DNA from: Lacibacter sp. H375
Lineage (GTDB): Bacteria > Bacteroidota > Bacteroidia > Chitinophagales > Chitinophagaceae
Direction of reading: 5' to 3'
DNA: 64,000 nt
Assembly: GCF_037892425.1 (NCBI RefSeq)
Contig: NZ_JBBKTT010000001.1
Coordinates: 1,612,001-1,676,000 of the forward strand
Shown here: piece by piece, positions 19,723 to 29,134 of the stretch
Layout: each line of letters begins with the position of its first letter
Position numbering within the stretch: position 1 is the stretch's first letter
Notes under the pieces: generated by a model
Told to the model about the DNA's origin: nothing
Seen by the model: the letters and a program-made list of their open reading frames with translations, nothing else
The model's database searches: none
Made by a program: the position numbers and the translations under genes

Positions 19723-20310
19723 TCATTCGTTCTCTTTTATTTCTTTTCCTTTCTTATCAATCATGATGAGGCTGCCATTTTTCATCACACGTGCTTGTCC
19801 ATCAACAAAAAAATCAGCAAAGTTGTATTGGTATTCGAAAACCAATTTCCCGCTTTTATTAATGTAACCCCATAAGCCCTTACTGTTTGAAACCGGAGCA
19901 AGGCTTTCTGCAAAACCCCTTGCATTTTCAAACTGATACGGAATTATCACTGCGAAATTATGGTCAACAAAACCATATTTTCCATGCATGCGTACTACCG
20001 CCAATCCTTCACGGAAACAGCCGGCATCTTCATATTTAAATTCTATCAATTCTTTACCGGTTGAATCAATATAACCCCATTTGTTCTCTTTACGTACAGT
20101 TGCTTTGCCTTCACGAAGCGTCATTGCCTCATCATAGATCAGTGGCACTACCAATTCTCCTTTCATATTAACATAGCCATACTTGTTTTCTTTTGAAACT
20201 TTTGCAAGACCAAACGCAAACTCATCTACATAATCGTAAAGTTTCACCCAGCTTTGTGCACTTGAATCTAAAGCAATGAACAGCATGATCAGAATGAGAT
20301 ACTTTTTCAT
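19723..20310 (-). CDS. WG-repeat protein, exported
   Basis: A 195-residue protein with a signal peptide (MKKYLILIMLFIALDSSAQS). It then has five or so WG-type repeats of about 25 residues, each containing a YGYV, WGYI or YGFVD core followed by GKELI.F.Y-like strands. WG repeats form beta-rich domains found in many Bacteroidota exported proteins; no enzymatic role is known. Neighbours give no hint: convergent icmF on one side and a divergent amidase on the other. Confidence 0.8.
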   Translation of the reverse strand: MKKYLILIMLFIALDSSAQSWVKLYDYVDEFAFGLAKVSKENKYGYVNMKGELVVPLIYDEAMTLREGKATVRKENKWGYIDSTGKELIEFKYEDAGCFREGLAVVRMHGKYGFVDHNFAVIIPYQFENARGFAESLAPVSNSKGLWGYINKSGKLVFEYQYNFADFFVDGQARVMKNGSLIMIDKKGKEIKENE

Positions 20311-20446
20311 TGTTCATATTTTTAGTGTGTTAAAAATCATATGTTAAGTTAGAACCTGATCTTATCTAATTCAATGATGACAGGCATTTGCGGGGATGAC
20401 GATGAGCAGAAAACGGGCTTTTCTTGTAAATACGTAACTTGCTGCC

Positions 20447-21253
20447 ATGGGAAAACTGTGTTTACTACTAGCTGTTTTGGCGTTGTTGATCAACAGTTGT
20501 TCAAACAATCCATACAGGGTTACCAACAAATCGTATAAAAAACAGACTAAGACGTTTGCAAAATTATTAAGTCAGTATCCATTGCAGGATTCAGTAGCCA
20601 ACGCTCCTTATTTTGCCGGAACGACAAACCTCTCGATGCGCAGGCCAAATTTTGTCATCATTCATCATACAGCACAAAACAGTTGCGAGCAAACATTAAA
20701 AACGTTTACGTTACCACGTACCCAGGTAAGTGCGCATTATGTGATCTGTAAAGATGGAACAGTGTATCATATGTTGAATGATTATTTGCGTGCTCATCAT
20801 GCAGGTGTGAGCAAGTGGGGCAATTCGACTGACATTAATTCAAACAGTATTGGTATTGAGTTAGACAATAATGGATTTGAACCGTTTGATGAAGCACAAC
20901 TCAATAGTTTGAATTTATTATTAGAGCGGTTAAAAAAATCATTCAACATTCCAACAGCAAACTTCATTGGTCATGGCGATATTGCACCAACACGTAAAAA
21001 TGATCCTAACTGGCGTTTCCCCTGGCAAAAATTGAGTGAAAAAGGATTTGGCTTATGGTGGAGCGATACCAGCAATGTGCAGGTGCCTGAAAATTTTGAT
21101 TATCTTACAGCTATCCGCATTGTTGGATACGATGTAAAAGACACATCGGCAGCAATTGTTGGATTTAAACGGCATTTCCTGATGGATACAACAAAAGGAA
21201 TGACTCCCGAAGCAACGAAAGTGCTGTTTCAGCTGCATAAAAAATACCTGTAA
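20447..21253 (+). CDS. N-acetylmuramoyl-L-alanine amidase (Amidase_2), lipoprotein
   Basis: A 268-residue lipoprotein with lipobox LLINSC (Cys18). The Amidase_2 domain has the zinc ligands in VIIHHTAQN and FIGHGDIAPTRKNDP, plus SAHYVICKDGTVYHML and SIGIELDNNG, all typical of the AmiD/AmpD-like family. It would cut the amide bond between muramic acid and the stem peptide. Anchoring as a lipoprotein suggests it acts on periplasmic peptidoglycan fragments from the outer membrane. A C-terminal peptidoglycan-binding-like helical domain (about residues 205-265) follows. Confidence 0.88.
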   Translation: MGKLCLLLAVLALLINSCSNNPYRVTNKSYKKQTKTFAKLLSQYPLQDSVANAPYFAGTTNLSMRRPNFVIIHHTAQNSCEQTLKTFTLPRTQVSAHYVICKDGTVYHMLNDYLRAHHAGVSKWGNSTDINSNSIGIELDNNGFEPFDEAQLNSLNLLLERLKKSFNIPTANFIGHGDIAPTRKNDPNWRFPWQKLSEKGFGLWWSDTSNVQVPENFDYLTAIRIVGYDVKDTSAAIVGFKRHFLMDTTKGMTPEATKVLFQLHKKYL

Positions 21254-21430
21254 CTTTATTCAACGTCTGATTGTTCTAAACAGAATCATCTTTCTGTGAT
21301 TGCTCCATATTAAAAGATTGCAACAGGAAACGTTTGCGATGTTGCGTCGCAAGGTTAAAACTGTATAAAAACGATATATTGCCTGTTAAAGAATCCGCTA
21401 CCTTTTGAAGAATCGGTTAAATAAAAAAGT
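21254..21430. other. Intergenic region ahead of the GH63-like gene
   Basis: About 180 bases with no ORF. GTTGCGTCGCAAGG near 21341 resembles, over a short stretch, the GTTGCGTCGCAC repeats at 29770 and 36921. Confidence 0.4.
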
Positions 21431-24040
21431 ATGACAGCAGAGCAACAACGATTATCAGAAAATGCAAATAAAACTGTTCCGCTCGAACGTTGGGGACCTT
21501 ACCTCAGCGAGCGGCAATGGGGAACGGTACGTGAAGATTATGGAGAACATGGAGATGCATGGGGTTATTTCCCTTTTGAACATTCTCACTTTCGTTCTTA
21601 TTTATGGGGTGAAGATGGGTTGGCAGGCATCTCTGATTATTTCCAGAATCTTTGTTTTAGTGTGGCGTTATGGAATGGGAAGGATCCGATCTTAAAAGAA
21701 CGCTTATTTGGCCTTGGCAACTACAGTGGTAACCATGGCGAAGATGTAAAAGAATTGTACTACTATCTCGACAATGTTCCATCACACTATTACATGGAAT
21801 ATTTATACAAGTATCCGCAGAGTGCATTTCCTTATAAAAAACTGTACGAAGAAAATAAGAAACGTAACAGGCTTGAACCGGAGTATGAAATTTTAGATAC
21901 GCCTGTATTTCGTAATAATCATTACTTCGATGTAAAGGTGACCTATGCCAAGCAAAGTGGTAACGATGTGTTTATTAAAATTGATATCACCAATCTTTAT
22001 CATCGTGCAGCCGATCTTACGGTATTACCTACACTTTGGTTTTCGAATAAGTGGAGTACTGACGAGAAGCAGATGAAGCCGTTACTTGAATATGTAAACA
22101 AGAACAGTGTGCATGCATGGCATAACCGACTTGGTGATTATTATTTCTATTTTTCTGAAGCAGATGATCTTTGGTTTACAGAGAATGAAACCAACAAGGA
22201 GAAATTCAATGGCACTCCAAACAAATCGATTTTTGTAAAGGATGCGTTTCATGATGCGGTAATCAATAAACAAAACAAGAAGAAGCTTCGTGACAAAAAA
22301 GCAGGGACCAAGTGTTCACCTGTATATGATCTGCGGCTGAAGGCGCACGAAACAAAAACAATTTATTGCAGGTTGGTAGATGGTTATATGAATCAGCCTT
22401 TTTATGAAGGCTTTGAATATTTGTTTCATCAACGTAAACAAGAGGCTGATGATTTTTATGCGTCGGTTATTTCGCCTGCATTAACAGAAGATCAGAAACG
22501 TATTTCACGCCAGGCTTATGCCGGCTTATTGTGGAGTAAGCAATTTTATTCCTTTGACGTTGAACAATGGATCAACGATGGAGATGGTATTACTTCTCCA
22601 AACAATGGGAAGAAATTTGGTCGTAATAGTGACTGGACGCATCTCAAAAACGCAGATGTTATTTCCATGCCCGATAAATGGGAATACCCCTGGTATGCAG
22701 CATGGGATCTGGCTTTTCAATGTATTGCAATGGCGGCAGTTGATCCGGTGTTCGCAAAACATCAGCTGTTGCTTATTATGCGTGAGTGGTATATGAAACC
22801 AGATGGGCAATTGCCGGCATACGAATGGAACTTTGGCGATGTAAACCCACCGGTGCATGCAACCGCTGCATGGTATGTATACAATATTGAAAAGCGCCGC
22901 ACAGGAAAAGGCGATGTTCAGTTTCTTAAACGCATCTTTCAAAAACTCATTATCAACTTTACCTGGTGGATCAACCGTAAAGATGAAAATGGAAATAATT
23001 TATTTCAGGGAGGTTTCTTAGGTCTTGATAATATTGGTGTGTTCAATCGATCTCATCATATTCCCGGCAATCATCAATTGGAGCAGGCCGATGGTACTGC
23101 ATGGATGGGTATGTATGCATTGAACATGATGGATATTGCGTTAGAGATTGCCATGTATGATGATGCATTTGAAGATACAGCTACACGCTTCTTTGAACAT
23201 TTTGTATTGATCGCCGAAGCATTGAATGAACAACACACCTGGAATGAAGAAGATAAATTCTATTACGATGTATTGGTACTGCACGATGGAAGTCATCTGC
23301 CTTTGCGAATAAAATCGGCTGTGGGGTTAACCAGTCTGTTTGCAGTATCAACTATTCATAAAGGTAGTTTGGCAAGGCTGCGTGATTTCAGAAAACGTAT
23401 TTCATGGTTTGAGAATTACCGAAAATCAAAAGGACGCTTTTGGCCGAACGAAGAAAAGAGTGATAGCGAAGAGATTCTTATTTCTCTTGTGCCGAGAGAA
23501 CGTTTACTTGCAATTCTTACCCGTCTGTTGGATGAAGCAGAGTTTTTATCAGTTGGTGGCATCAGGGCTTTGTCAAAAGATCATGAAAAAAATCCTTACT
23601 CGGTTGAGATCGATGGGCAGGTTTATTCTATTCAATACGATCCGGGTGATAGTACCAGTGATATGTTTGGCGGCAACAGTAACTGGCGTGGACCAGTATG
23701 GTTGCCGTTGAATTTTCTTACCATTCAATCGATTAAAAGCTTTGGTGATTTTTATGGCGACAGTGTGAAGGTTGAATACCCGACTGATTCAGGCAACTAC
23801 CTCAACCTGCGTGATGTGGCAAAACAATTATCGACACGTATTGTAAACATGTTCAGCATAAACGAAAAAGGTGAGCGACGTTGTTATGAAGATTACAATT
23901 GGTTTTATAAGCAACCGGGTAATGAACATTTGATTCTCTTCTACGAATATTTTAATGGTGACAGTGGGAAAGGATTAGGCGCAAACCATCAAACAGGATG
24001 GACGGCGCTGGTAGCAGAGTTGTTGCATGAATTTGCGTAA
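21431..24040 (+). CDS. GH63-like glucosidase (MGH1-type), cytoplasmic
   Basis: An 869-residue protein with no signal peptide. It matches the bacterial 'glucosidase' group related to GH63 by its N terminus (ERWGPYLSERQWGTVREDYGEHGDAWGYFPFEHSHFRSYLWGEDGLAG) and (alpha/alpha)6-barrel motifs such as WEYPWYAAWDLAFQ, LPAYEWNFGDVNPPVHA, and GGNSNWRGPVWLPLN near the end. GH63 enzymes remove alpha-linked glucose; the acidic residues in the WDLAFQ and EWNFGDVNPP regions are candidate catalysts. Substrate is unknown. It is monocistronic, with the convergent sulfatase ending 15 bases away. Confidence 0.82.
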   Translation: MTAEQQRLSENANKTVPLERWGPYLSERQWGTVREDYGEHGDAWGYFPFEHSHFRSYLWGEDGLAGISDYFQNLCFSVALWNGKDPILKERLFGLGNYSGNHGEDVKELYYYLDNVPSHYYMEYLYKYPQSAFPYKKLYEENKKRNRLEPEYEILDTPVFRNNHYFDVKVTYAKQSGNDVFIKIDITNLYHRAADLTVLPTLWFSNKWSTDEKQMKPLLEYVNKNSVHAWHNRLGDYYFYFSEADDLWFTENETNKEKFNGTPNKSIFVKDAFHDAVINKQNKKKLRDKKAGTKCSPVYDLRLKAHETKTIYCRLVDGYMNQPFYEGFEYLFHQRKQEADDFYASVISPALTEDQKRISRQAYAGLLWSKQFYSFDVEQWINDGDGITSPNNGKKFGRNSDWTHLKNADVISMPDKWEYPWYAAWDLAFQCIAMAAVDPVFAKHQLLLIMREWYMKPDGQLPAYEWNFGDVNPPVHATAAWYVYNIEKRRTGKGDVQFLKRIFQKLIINFTWWINRKDENGNNLFQGGFLGLDNIGVFNRSHHIPGNHQLEQADGTAWMGMYALNMMDIALEIAMYDDAFEDTATRFFEHFVLIAEALNEQHTWNEEDKFYYDVLVLHDGSHLPLRIKSAVGLTSLFAVSTIHKGSLARLRDFRKRISWFENYRKSKGRFWPNEEKSDSEEILISLVPRERLLAILTRLLDEAEFLSVGGIRALSKDHEKNPYSVEIDGQVYSIQYDPGDSTSDMFGGNSNWRGPVWLPLNFLTIQSIKSFGDFYGDSVKVEYPTDSGNYLNLRDVAKQLSTRIVNMFSINEKGERRCYEDYNWFYKQPGNEHLILFYEYFNGDSGKGLGANHQTGWTALVAELLHEFA

Positions 24041-24055
24041 GGATAAATAAGCAAT

Positions 24056-25597
24056 CTAATTCAATTCACCCGCAGGTTCATGATCATCATATTGATCTCT
24101 CAACTTCAACAATTCAATTTTCAATTGTTTAATGACGGATTGATGTGCGGCAGAATGAATAAGATTTTTTTGTTCTGCCGCATCTTTTTTCAGATCATAC
24201 AACTGCCATTCATTGGCGGTATAAAAATAAATAAGCTTGTACTGCTCACCACGAACAGCAAGATGCGGAATGACCGTATGATCTTTTACAAACTCGTAGT
24301 AATGATAGTACAGATATTTCCGGCTGATCGTTTTTTGTTTACCTGTAAGCAAAGGCTTGAGGCTAACGCCATGCATTGAAGACGGAATCTTTGCGTTGGC
24401 AAAATCTAAGATCGTTGGTGCAAAATCAATATTCTGCACCATTGTATTGCTCACGGTATTTGCTTTAATGCGACCGGGCCAGCGAATAAGTAAAGGTGTT
24501 TGCATACTCACATCGTATGCAAAACGTTTATCGAACCAACCGTTTTCACCTAAATAAAATCCCTGGTCGCTGGTATAAATAACTGCGGTATTGTTGCTGA
24601 GTTTGTTTTCATCGAGATAGTTTAATATTTTTCCCACACTTTCATCAACAGAAGCGATACAGGCAAGATAATCCTGCATGTACCATTGGTATTTATATTT
24701 CAACAATTGCTTTCCACGTAATTTTTTTTCCTGTATCAGTTTGCCACGCTCTGCATAAATTTCTTTGTAGCGGTTACGTTGCGCTTCGGGCATGCGCTTG
24801 ATGGTAGCATTATACACCGCAATATCATCGGCAGTTGGTTTTAATTCAGGAATATCAAGCAGGTAAGCAGGATCAACTTTCAGATCGGGACTCAAACGCA
24901 TATCCAGCAAAATGCTCATCGTTTGTTTGTACCAGGCCGCTCCTCTTCCTGTAGTATCAGCATACAAAGTTGATGGTTCAGGGTATGTGCGTTTAATAAA
25001 TTGCTCTAAGTGTTTCAGATCAGGAACAAAATTTCGGTGCGGTGCTTTATGATGAAAGAACAAGGCAAAAGGCTTGTTCTTATCACGATTATTTAACCAG
25101 CTCAATGCATCATCCGTAATTACATCAGCAGAATAACCTCTGGTTGTGATGGTGTCGCCGCTCATTAAGATCATTCTTGTATCGTGGTACTGACCCATGC
25201 CCGGCAATATTTTCCAGTGATCAAAACCTTGCGGACGGGAAATTAAATGCCATTTGCCGATCAATGCAGTTTGGTAACCAGCATTATTTAAATGATGCGC
25301 AATAGTAATTTTTGTTGTATCGAATGCTGTGCTGTTATTCTTAACACCATTTTTATGCGAATGCTGTCCTGTCAGTAATGTAGCACGTGCAGGTGCACAA
25401 ATAGAGTTTCCTACAAACGCCCTGTTGAAACGAACACCTTCTTTTGCAAGACGATCAATATTGGGCGTTTGAATAAATTGTTTGTTGTATGCACTGATGG
25501 CATCGTTATCATGATCATCGCTCATGATATAAATGATGTTTGGCTGTTGTGCAAAAACAGATTGGCAACAAAGCAGGAAAAAGAAGAAAAATCGCAT
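24056..25597 (-). CDS. Sulfatase, exported
   Basis: A 513-residue type I sulfatase with a signal peptide (to about residue 17). The formylglycine motif is Cys67 in SICAPARATLLTG, the C-x-P-x-R form matured by an anaerobic or FGE-type system. Metal ligands are in MSDDHDND, and GKWHL and TSDQGFYLGENGWFDKR are conserved. It should cleave sulfate esters from an extracellular or periplasmic substrate such as a sulfated glycan. No formylglycine-generating enzyme gene is seen in the window, so maturation must rely on a gene elsewhere. Confidence 0.92.
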   Translation of the reverse strand: MRFFFFFLLCCQSVFAQQPNIIYIMSDDHDNDAISAYNKQFIQTPNIDRLAKEGVRFNRAFVGNSICAPARATLLTGQHSHKNGVKNNSTAFDTTKITIAHHLNNAGYQTALIGKWHLISRPQGFDHWKILPGMGQYHDTRMILMSGDTITTRGYSADVITDDALSWLNNRDKNKPFALFFHHKAPHRNFVPDLKHLEQFIKRTYPEPSTLYADTTGRGAAWYKQTMSILLDMRLSPDLKVDPAYLLDIPELKPTADDIAVYNATIKRMPEAQRNRYKEIYAERGKLIQEKKLRGKQLLKYKYQWYMQDYLACIASVDESVGKILNYLDENKLSNNTAVIYTSDQGFYLGENGWFDKRFAYDVSMQTPLLIRWPGRIKANTVSNTMVQNIDFAPTILDFANAKIPSSMHGVSLKPLLTGKQKTISRKYLYYHYYEFVKDHTVIPHLAVRGEQYKLIYFYTANEWQLYDLKKDAAEQKNLIHSAAHQSVIKQLKIELLKLRDQYDDHEPAGELN

Positions 25598-25669
25598 AGC
25601 CGAAAGTTACAATAGTTGCAGGATATGTAGATTTGAAAATGGATAGAAGCAAAATGTGTCAACTTTAAA

Positions 25670-25700
25670 CGAACAGGGAGGCTACTAGCCTCCCTGTTCG
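25670..25700 (-). terminator. Perfect 15-bp hairpin after the amidohydrolase gene
   Basis: CGAACAGGGAGGCTA and its exact reverse complement face each other with one base between. On the minus strand it lies just past the amidohydrolase stop and is followed by TTTAAAG, giving a probable strong terminator. Confidence 0.8.
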
Positions 25701-25718
25701 TTCGAAAATTTTCATTTC

Positions 25719-27011
25719 TTATTTGCTATGCTTATATACTTTTCCATCTTTCATTACCCACTTTATATCACCTAACACTTTAATATTGGTGATTGGGTTT
25801 TCTTTCACCGCAATAATATCGGCAAATGCTCCGGGAATAATTTCACCGATCAAGCCTGTTTGTTCCAGTAACTCTGCTGCATTGATGGTTGCAGTTTGAA
25901 TAGCCTGCAATGGATGCATCCCATATTGAATGAAGTATTCAAAATCTTTGCTTTGCGGTTCGTTCCAATCGTAACCGCCAATATCAGTGCCATAAGCGAT
26001 CTTCACACCAAAGCTCATTGCTTTTTTAAAAACTTCAGGTTCCGATTCTGCGAAATATTTATTGATGAGGCTTCCTGCTTTTGCTCTTCCTTCTGCCACA
26101 AAATCGTTCACATAAATAGTTGGGCACCAGAATACATTTTTCTTTGCCATCAGTTGCATACATTCTTCATTCATGCCAAAGCCATGTTCAATACTGCTTG
26201 CACCTGCATTGATGGAATAAATAATGCCATCAGGAGTAACAGCGTGCGCCGCTAATTTTTTCCTGCTTTTGAGTGTTTCATCAGCAATCGCTTCAATTTC
26301 TTCTTTTGTAAAATTGGGAATGCTTTTGTAACCACCATTGGGCAAACGCACATAGCCACGATCGGCATAAATTTTTATCCAATCGGCACCATAGGCAATT
26401 TGTGTACGCACCGCTTTGCGTCCTTCATCAGCACCGGTAATTTCCTGTAAACCTTTGGGTAATTTCAATTCCCATGCATAATCTTTCTCCGCAATTAAAT
26501 AATGCCCCGTTGTGTTGATCGCTAAGGTTGATACAAACATTCTGGGCCCGGGAATTATATTTTTATTGATCGCTTTCTTAATATCAACATCCGCATAACC
26601 TGCACCTTCGGTTCCAAGATCACGGATAGTCGTGAAGCCATTCAGTAAAGATTGATAGGCACTTTTCGATGCACGAAGCGTACGGTAAGGAATGGATTCT
26701 TTTAACACCTGTACATCATAATCTTCGGTTGTAATATCGCCTTGCAGCAATACATGTGTATGACAGTCGATCAGTCCGGGTAAAATAAAATAGTCTTTCA
26801 GATCAATTACCGAATCTGTTTTTTGTTTGAAGTTGGAGGCATCAGTAATTGATTCGATCTTGTTTCCTTTTACGAGAATCACCTGGTTCGCTAAAATTTT
26901 ACCGCTACGCACATCCAGTATCTTACCACATTGAATGGCGATGGACTTCTGTTGTGCAAACGAAAAGAGGGCAACAGCCTGCAGCAGAAGCAGGAAAATA
27001 ATTTTTCTCAT
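25719..27011 (-). CDS. Amidohydrolase family protein (imidazolonepropionase-like), exported
   Basis: A 430-residue metal-dependent hydrolase with a signal peptide (to about residue 20). Metal-binding motifs of the amidohydrolase superfamily are visible: GLIDCHTHV (HxH), a lysine region in YGADWIKIYADRG, AHAVTPDG, IEHGFGM, and the aspartate in YGTDIGGYD. The superfamily includes cytosine deaminase, imidazolonepropionase and Xaa-Pro dipeptidases; exported members are often annotated only as 'amidohydrolase'. Substrate is not predictable here. It is separated from the upstream umuC by about 70 bases. Confidence 0.88.
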   Translation of the reverse strand: MRKIIFLLLLQAVALFSFAQQKSIAIQCGKILDVRSGKILANQVILVKGNKIESITDASNFKQKTDSVIDLKDYFILPGLIDCHTHVLLQGDITTEDYDVQVLKESIPYRTLRASKSAYQSLLNGFTTIRDLGTEGAGYADVDIKKAINKNIIPGPRMFVSTLAINTTGHYLIAEKDYAWELKLPKGLQEITGADEGRKAVRTQIAYGADWIKIYADRGYVRLPNGGYKSIPNFTKEEIEAIADETLKSRKKLAAHAVTPDGIIYSINAGASSIEHGFGMNEECMQLMAKKNVFWCPTIYVNDFVAEGRAKAGSLINKYFAESEPEVFKKAMSFGVKIAYGTDIGGYDWNEPQSKDFEYFIQYGMHPLQAIQTATINAAELLEQTGLIGEIIPGAFADIIAVKENPITNIKVLGDIKWVMKDGKVYKHSK

Positions 27012-27083
27012 GTGTTTGGTTTAGGAAAATGAATGTACCGAATTACTGTTATCCATAACAGTAAAAAGGATCAATGGTTCATC

Positions 27084-28439
27084 TTACCGTACTTCATACA
27101 ATTCTTCCCATCTTGTCGTATAACGTGGGCTGCGCAGTTCTTGCCGCATCTTCCAGTCTCTGGTAGTGCCACTTGCTGCAAACTTCAACACATCATCCCG
27201 TTGACTGAAGTTGATATTGTCGATCATATCCATCAGCAACCGGCCATTGTTTTTTGTTTCAGGAAGAAATAAGTTTCCTTGAATAGAAGCATCGGGAACA
27301 AGTCCGCTCAACATCACACCTGCTTTTTTGTACAACGTTCCTTCTTTGAATAAACAATCAACCATTGCAACAGCTGGCTTAATTAATTCATTGGTAAACG
27401 AAGTAGCAGTGGGCAAAGTGGTATATGTGCTGTGTGTAATGCCACGGTTGAATGTGGCATTGTGATTTTCTTCTTTCGACACGACGAATATGCTGATGAT
27501 GTTGGCAGCACTGTGTTGTCGTCTTAATTTTTCGGCAGCCCTTGATGTATAGGTAGCAACGGCCTCTTTGATATCATTGATATCGCCAACCGGGCTGCCG
27601 AACATACGAGTGGTAGCGATCATTTTTTTATTCACCAGTTCGTCCTGCATATCTTTTGATGCAATGCCATTCAGTTCACGGATCAAACGTACACCCACCA
27701 CGCCACCTAAATGCAGCCTGCCAAACTCTTCACTCATTTTACTCAGCTGCAATGCATCATCAATAAACCATTGTTCTTTTAATCTCTTTGCATACTGGCC
27801 ACCCACTCCCCAGATATCACCAATATGTGTTATTGCTAATGATTTTTTTATTTTCTCCATTGTGTCCAGCACAATTACGCCACCTGATTTTTCTTTATTC
27901 TTTTTTGATAAGCGATTCGCCAGCTTGGATAATACTTTGGTTGGCGCAACGCCGATGGATACTTTGATGCCTGTCCATTGTTCAACAGTTGCTTTCATAT
28001 CACGTGCAATACGATCCAGCTCTTCTGTGGGGAACATACTCAGGTCCACAAACGCTTCATCTACTGAATACACTTCCACATTCTGCTCACCAATAATGGA
28101 ACGCAATGTATCCATTACCCGCATACTCAAATCGCCGTACAAGTTGTAGTTACTGCTAAACACAGCCACATCATGTTTTTTAATCAATGGCTTCGCCATG
28201 AAATAAGGTCCGGCCATATCTACGCCCAACAACTTCGCTTCATCGCTGCGGCTGATAATACAGCCATCGTTATTACTAAGCACCACAACAGGCTTATTAT
28301 CCAAATGTGGTTTGAATAAGCGTTCGCAGGAGCAATAAAAATTATTGCAATCAACAATGGCATACATGCTATGGTAGTTTCCATTCACAGTGTGTTGTGT
28401 GAACAGATCGGGTTGTATGGATTGTAATGTTGCTGGCAT
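27084..28439 (-). CDS. umuC: Y-family DNA polymerase UmuC
   Basis: A 451-residue translesion polymerase, the catalytic part of Pol V. The acidic active-site residues are in YAIVDCNNFYCSCERLF and YSVDEAFVDLS, and the helix-hairpin-helix and little-finger regions follow (HIGDIWGVGGQYAKRL). A clamp-binding-like pentapeptide QGNLF lies near residue 400. The start is uncertain: ATG 28439 gives a 24-residue leader with a second clamp-like QPDLF, while ATG 28367 (MYAIVDCNNFY) matches most homologues. The umuD-like gene lies 36 bases upstream if 28439 is used, so they form an operon. Confidence 0.93.
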   Translation of the reverse strand: MPATLQSIQPDLFTQHTVNGNYHSMYAIVDCNNFYCSCERLFKPHLDNKPVVVLSNNDGCIISRSDEAKLLGVDMAGPYFMAKPLIKKHDVAVFSSNYNLYGDLSMRVMDTLRSIIGEQNVEVYSVDEAFVDLSMFPTEELDRIARDMKATVEQWTGIKVSIGVAPTKVLSKLANRLSKKNKEKSGGVIVLDTMEKIKKSLAITHIGDIWGVGGQYAKRLKEQWFIDDALQLSKMSEEFGRLHLGGVVGVRLIRELNGIASKDMQDELVNKKMIATTRMFGSPVGDINDIKEAVATYTSRAAEKLRRQHSAANIISIFVVSKEENHNATFNRGITHSTYTTLPTATSFTNELIKPAVAMVDCLFKEGTLYKKAGVMLSGLVPDASIQGNLFLPETKNNGRLLMDMIDNINFSQRDDVLKFAASGTTRDWKMRQELRSPRYTTRWEELYEVR

Positions 28440-28475
28440 ACTTTTTTAGTGCGTTGTTCAACGACCCTCTCAGGT

Positions 28476-28919
28476 TTATATCAATTTTTCAAACGAATGA
28501 ATACTATGAATCACCACTCCCCAAATCTTAAAATCACTAAACTCCGCAAGGTTCACGGGTTTATATCTTGTATTCTCCGGTATTAAAAACGCTGATGAAA
28601 AATTTTTATGAAATCGTCGCACCAGCAATTCACCATTCAGCACCGCAACAATAATTTTTCCATTTACTAACTTCAAAGACCGGTCAACAATTAAAATATC
28701 GCCATCAAAAATGCCGGCCTGCTGCATGGCATCACCTTTCATTTTAAAAAAGAACGTAGCCGGTTTGTTTTTAATGAGCTGCTCATTTAAATCAATACCA
28801 CGTTCAGCATAATCATCGGCGGCTGCACCAAAGCCGGTGGCATTGGCTGTTTTTACCTGCTGTTGCGTAAACTGTTTGCTGCCTTTGTAAGCGGCGCCAA
28901 AAAAATCTTCCCCATCCAT
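28476..28919 (-). CDS. umuD: UmuD-like protein lacking the catalytic Ser and Lys
   Basis: A 147-residue protein of the LexA/UmuD (S24) fold, co-transcribed with umuC. It aligns without gaps to E. coli UmuD from the cleavage region onward: TGFGAAADDYAERGIDLNEQL against CGFPSPAADYVEQRIDLNQL. The catalytic serine position is Ala64 (KGDAM instead of GDSM, codon GCC) and the catalytic lysine position is Arg101 (ELLVRRF instead of EFTVKKL, codon CGA). The spacings (cleavage site to Ser 36, Ser to Lys 37) equal those of E. coli, so the alignment is firm. Self-cleavage by the known mechanism should be impossible. The N-terminal 27 residues are unlike E. coli. Confidence 0.85.
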   Translation of the reverse strand: MDGEDFFGAAYKGSKQFTQQQVKTANATGFGAAADDYAERGIDLNEQLIKNKPATFFFKMKGDAMQQAGIFDGDILIVDRSLKLVNGKIIVAVLNGELLVRRFHKNFSSAFLIPENTRYKPVNLAEFSDFKIWGVVIHSIHSFEKLI

Positions 28920-29134
28920 AAAAAAAAATTTAACTCCCGCAGTGCAAAGAGTGGTGATAAAAAAATATGTCTGGGTTCGTAAGAAAGTTTGGTAAAGCTA
29001 AATCTTTTAGTAATTTAGTAATGCGGTTTCAGGAAATATTTTTTTGAAACAGCTACTTCAGCAAACCCCATCACAACAGTTCAATGATGCAACTGTTGCG
29101 CAGCATTTTATTAATCACAACTAAATGGTGGGTC

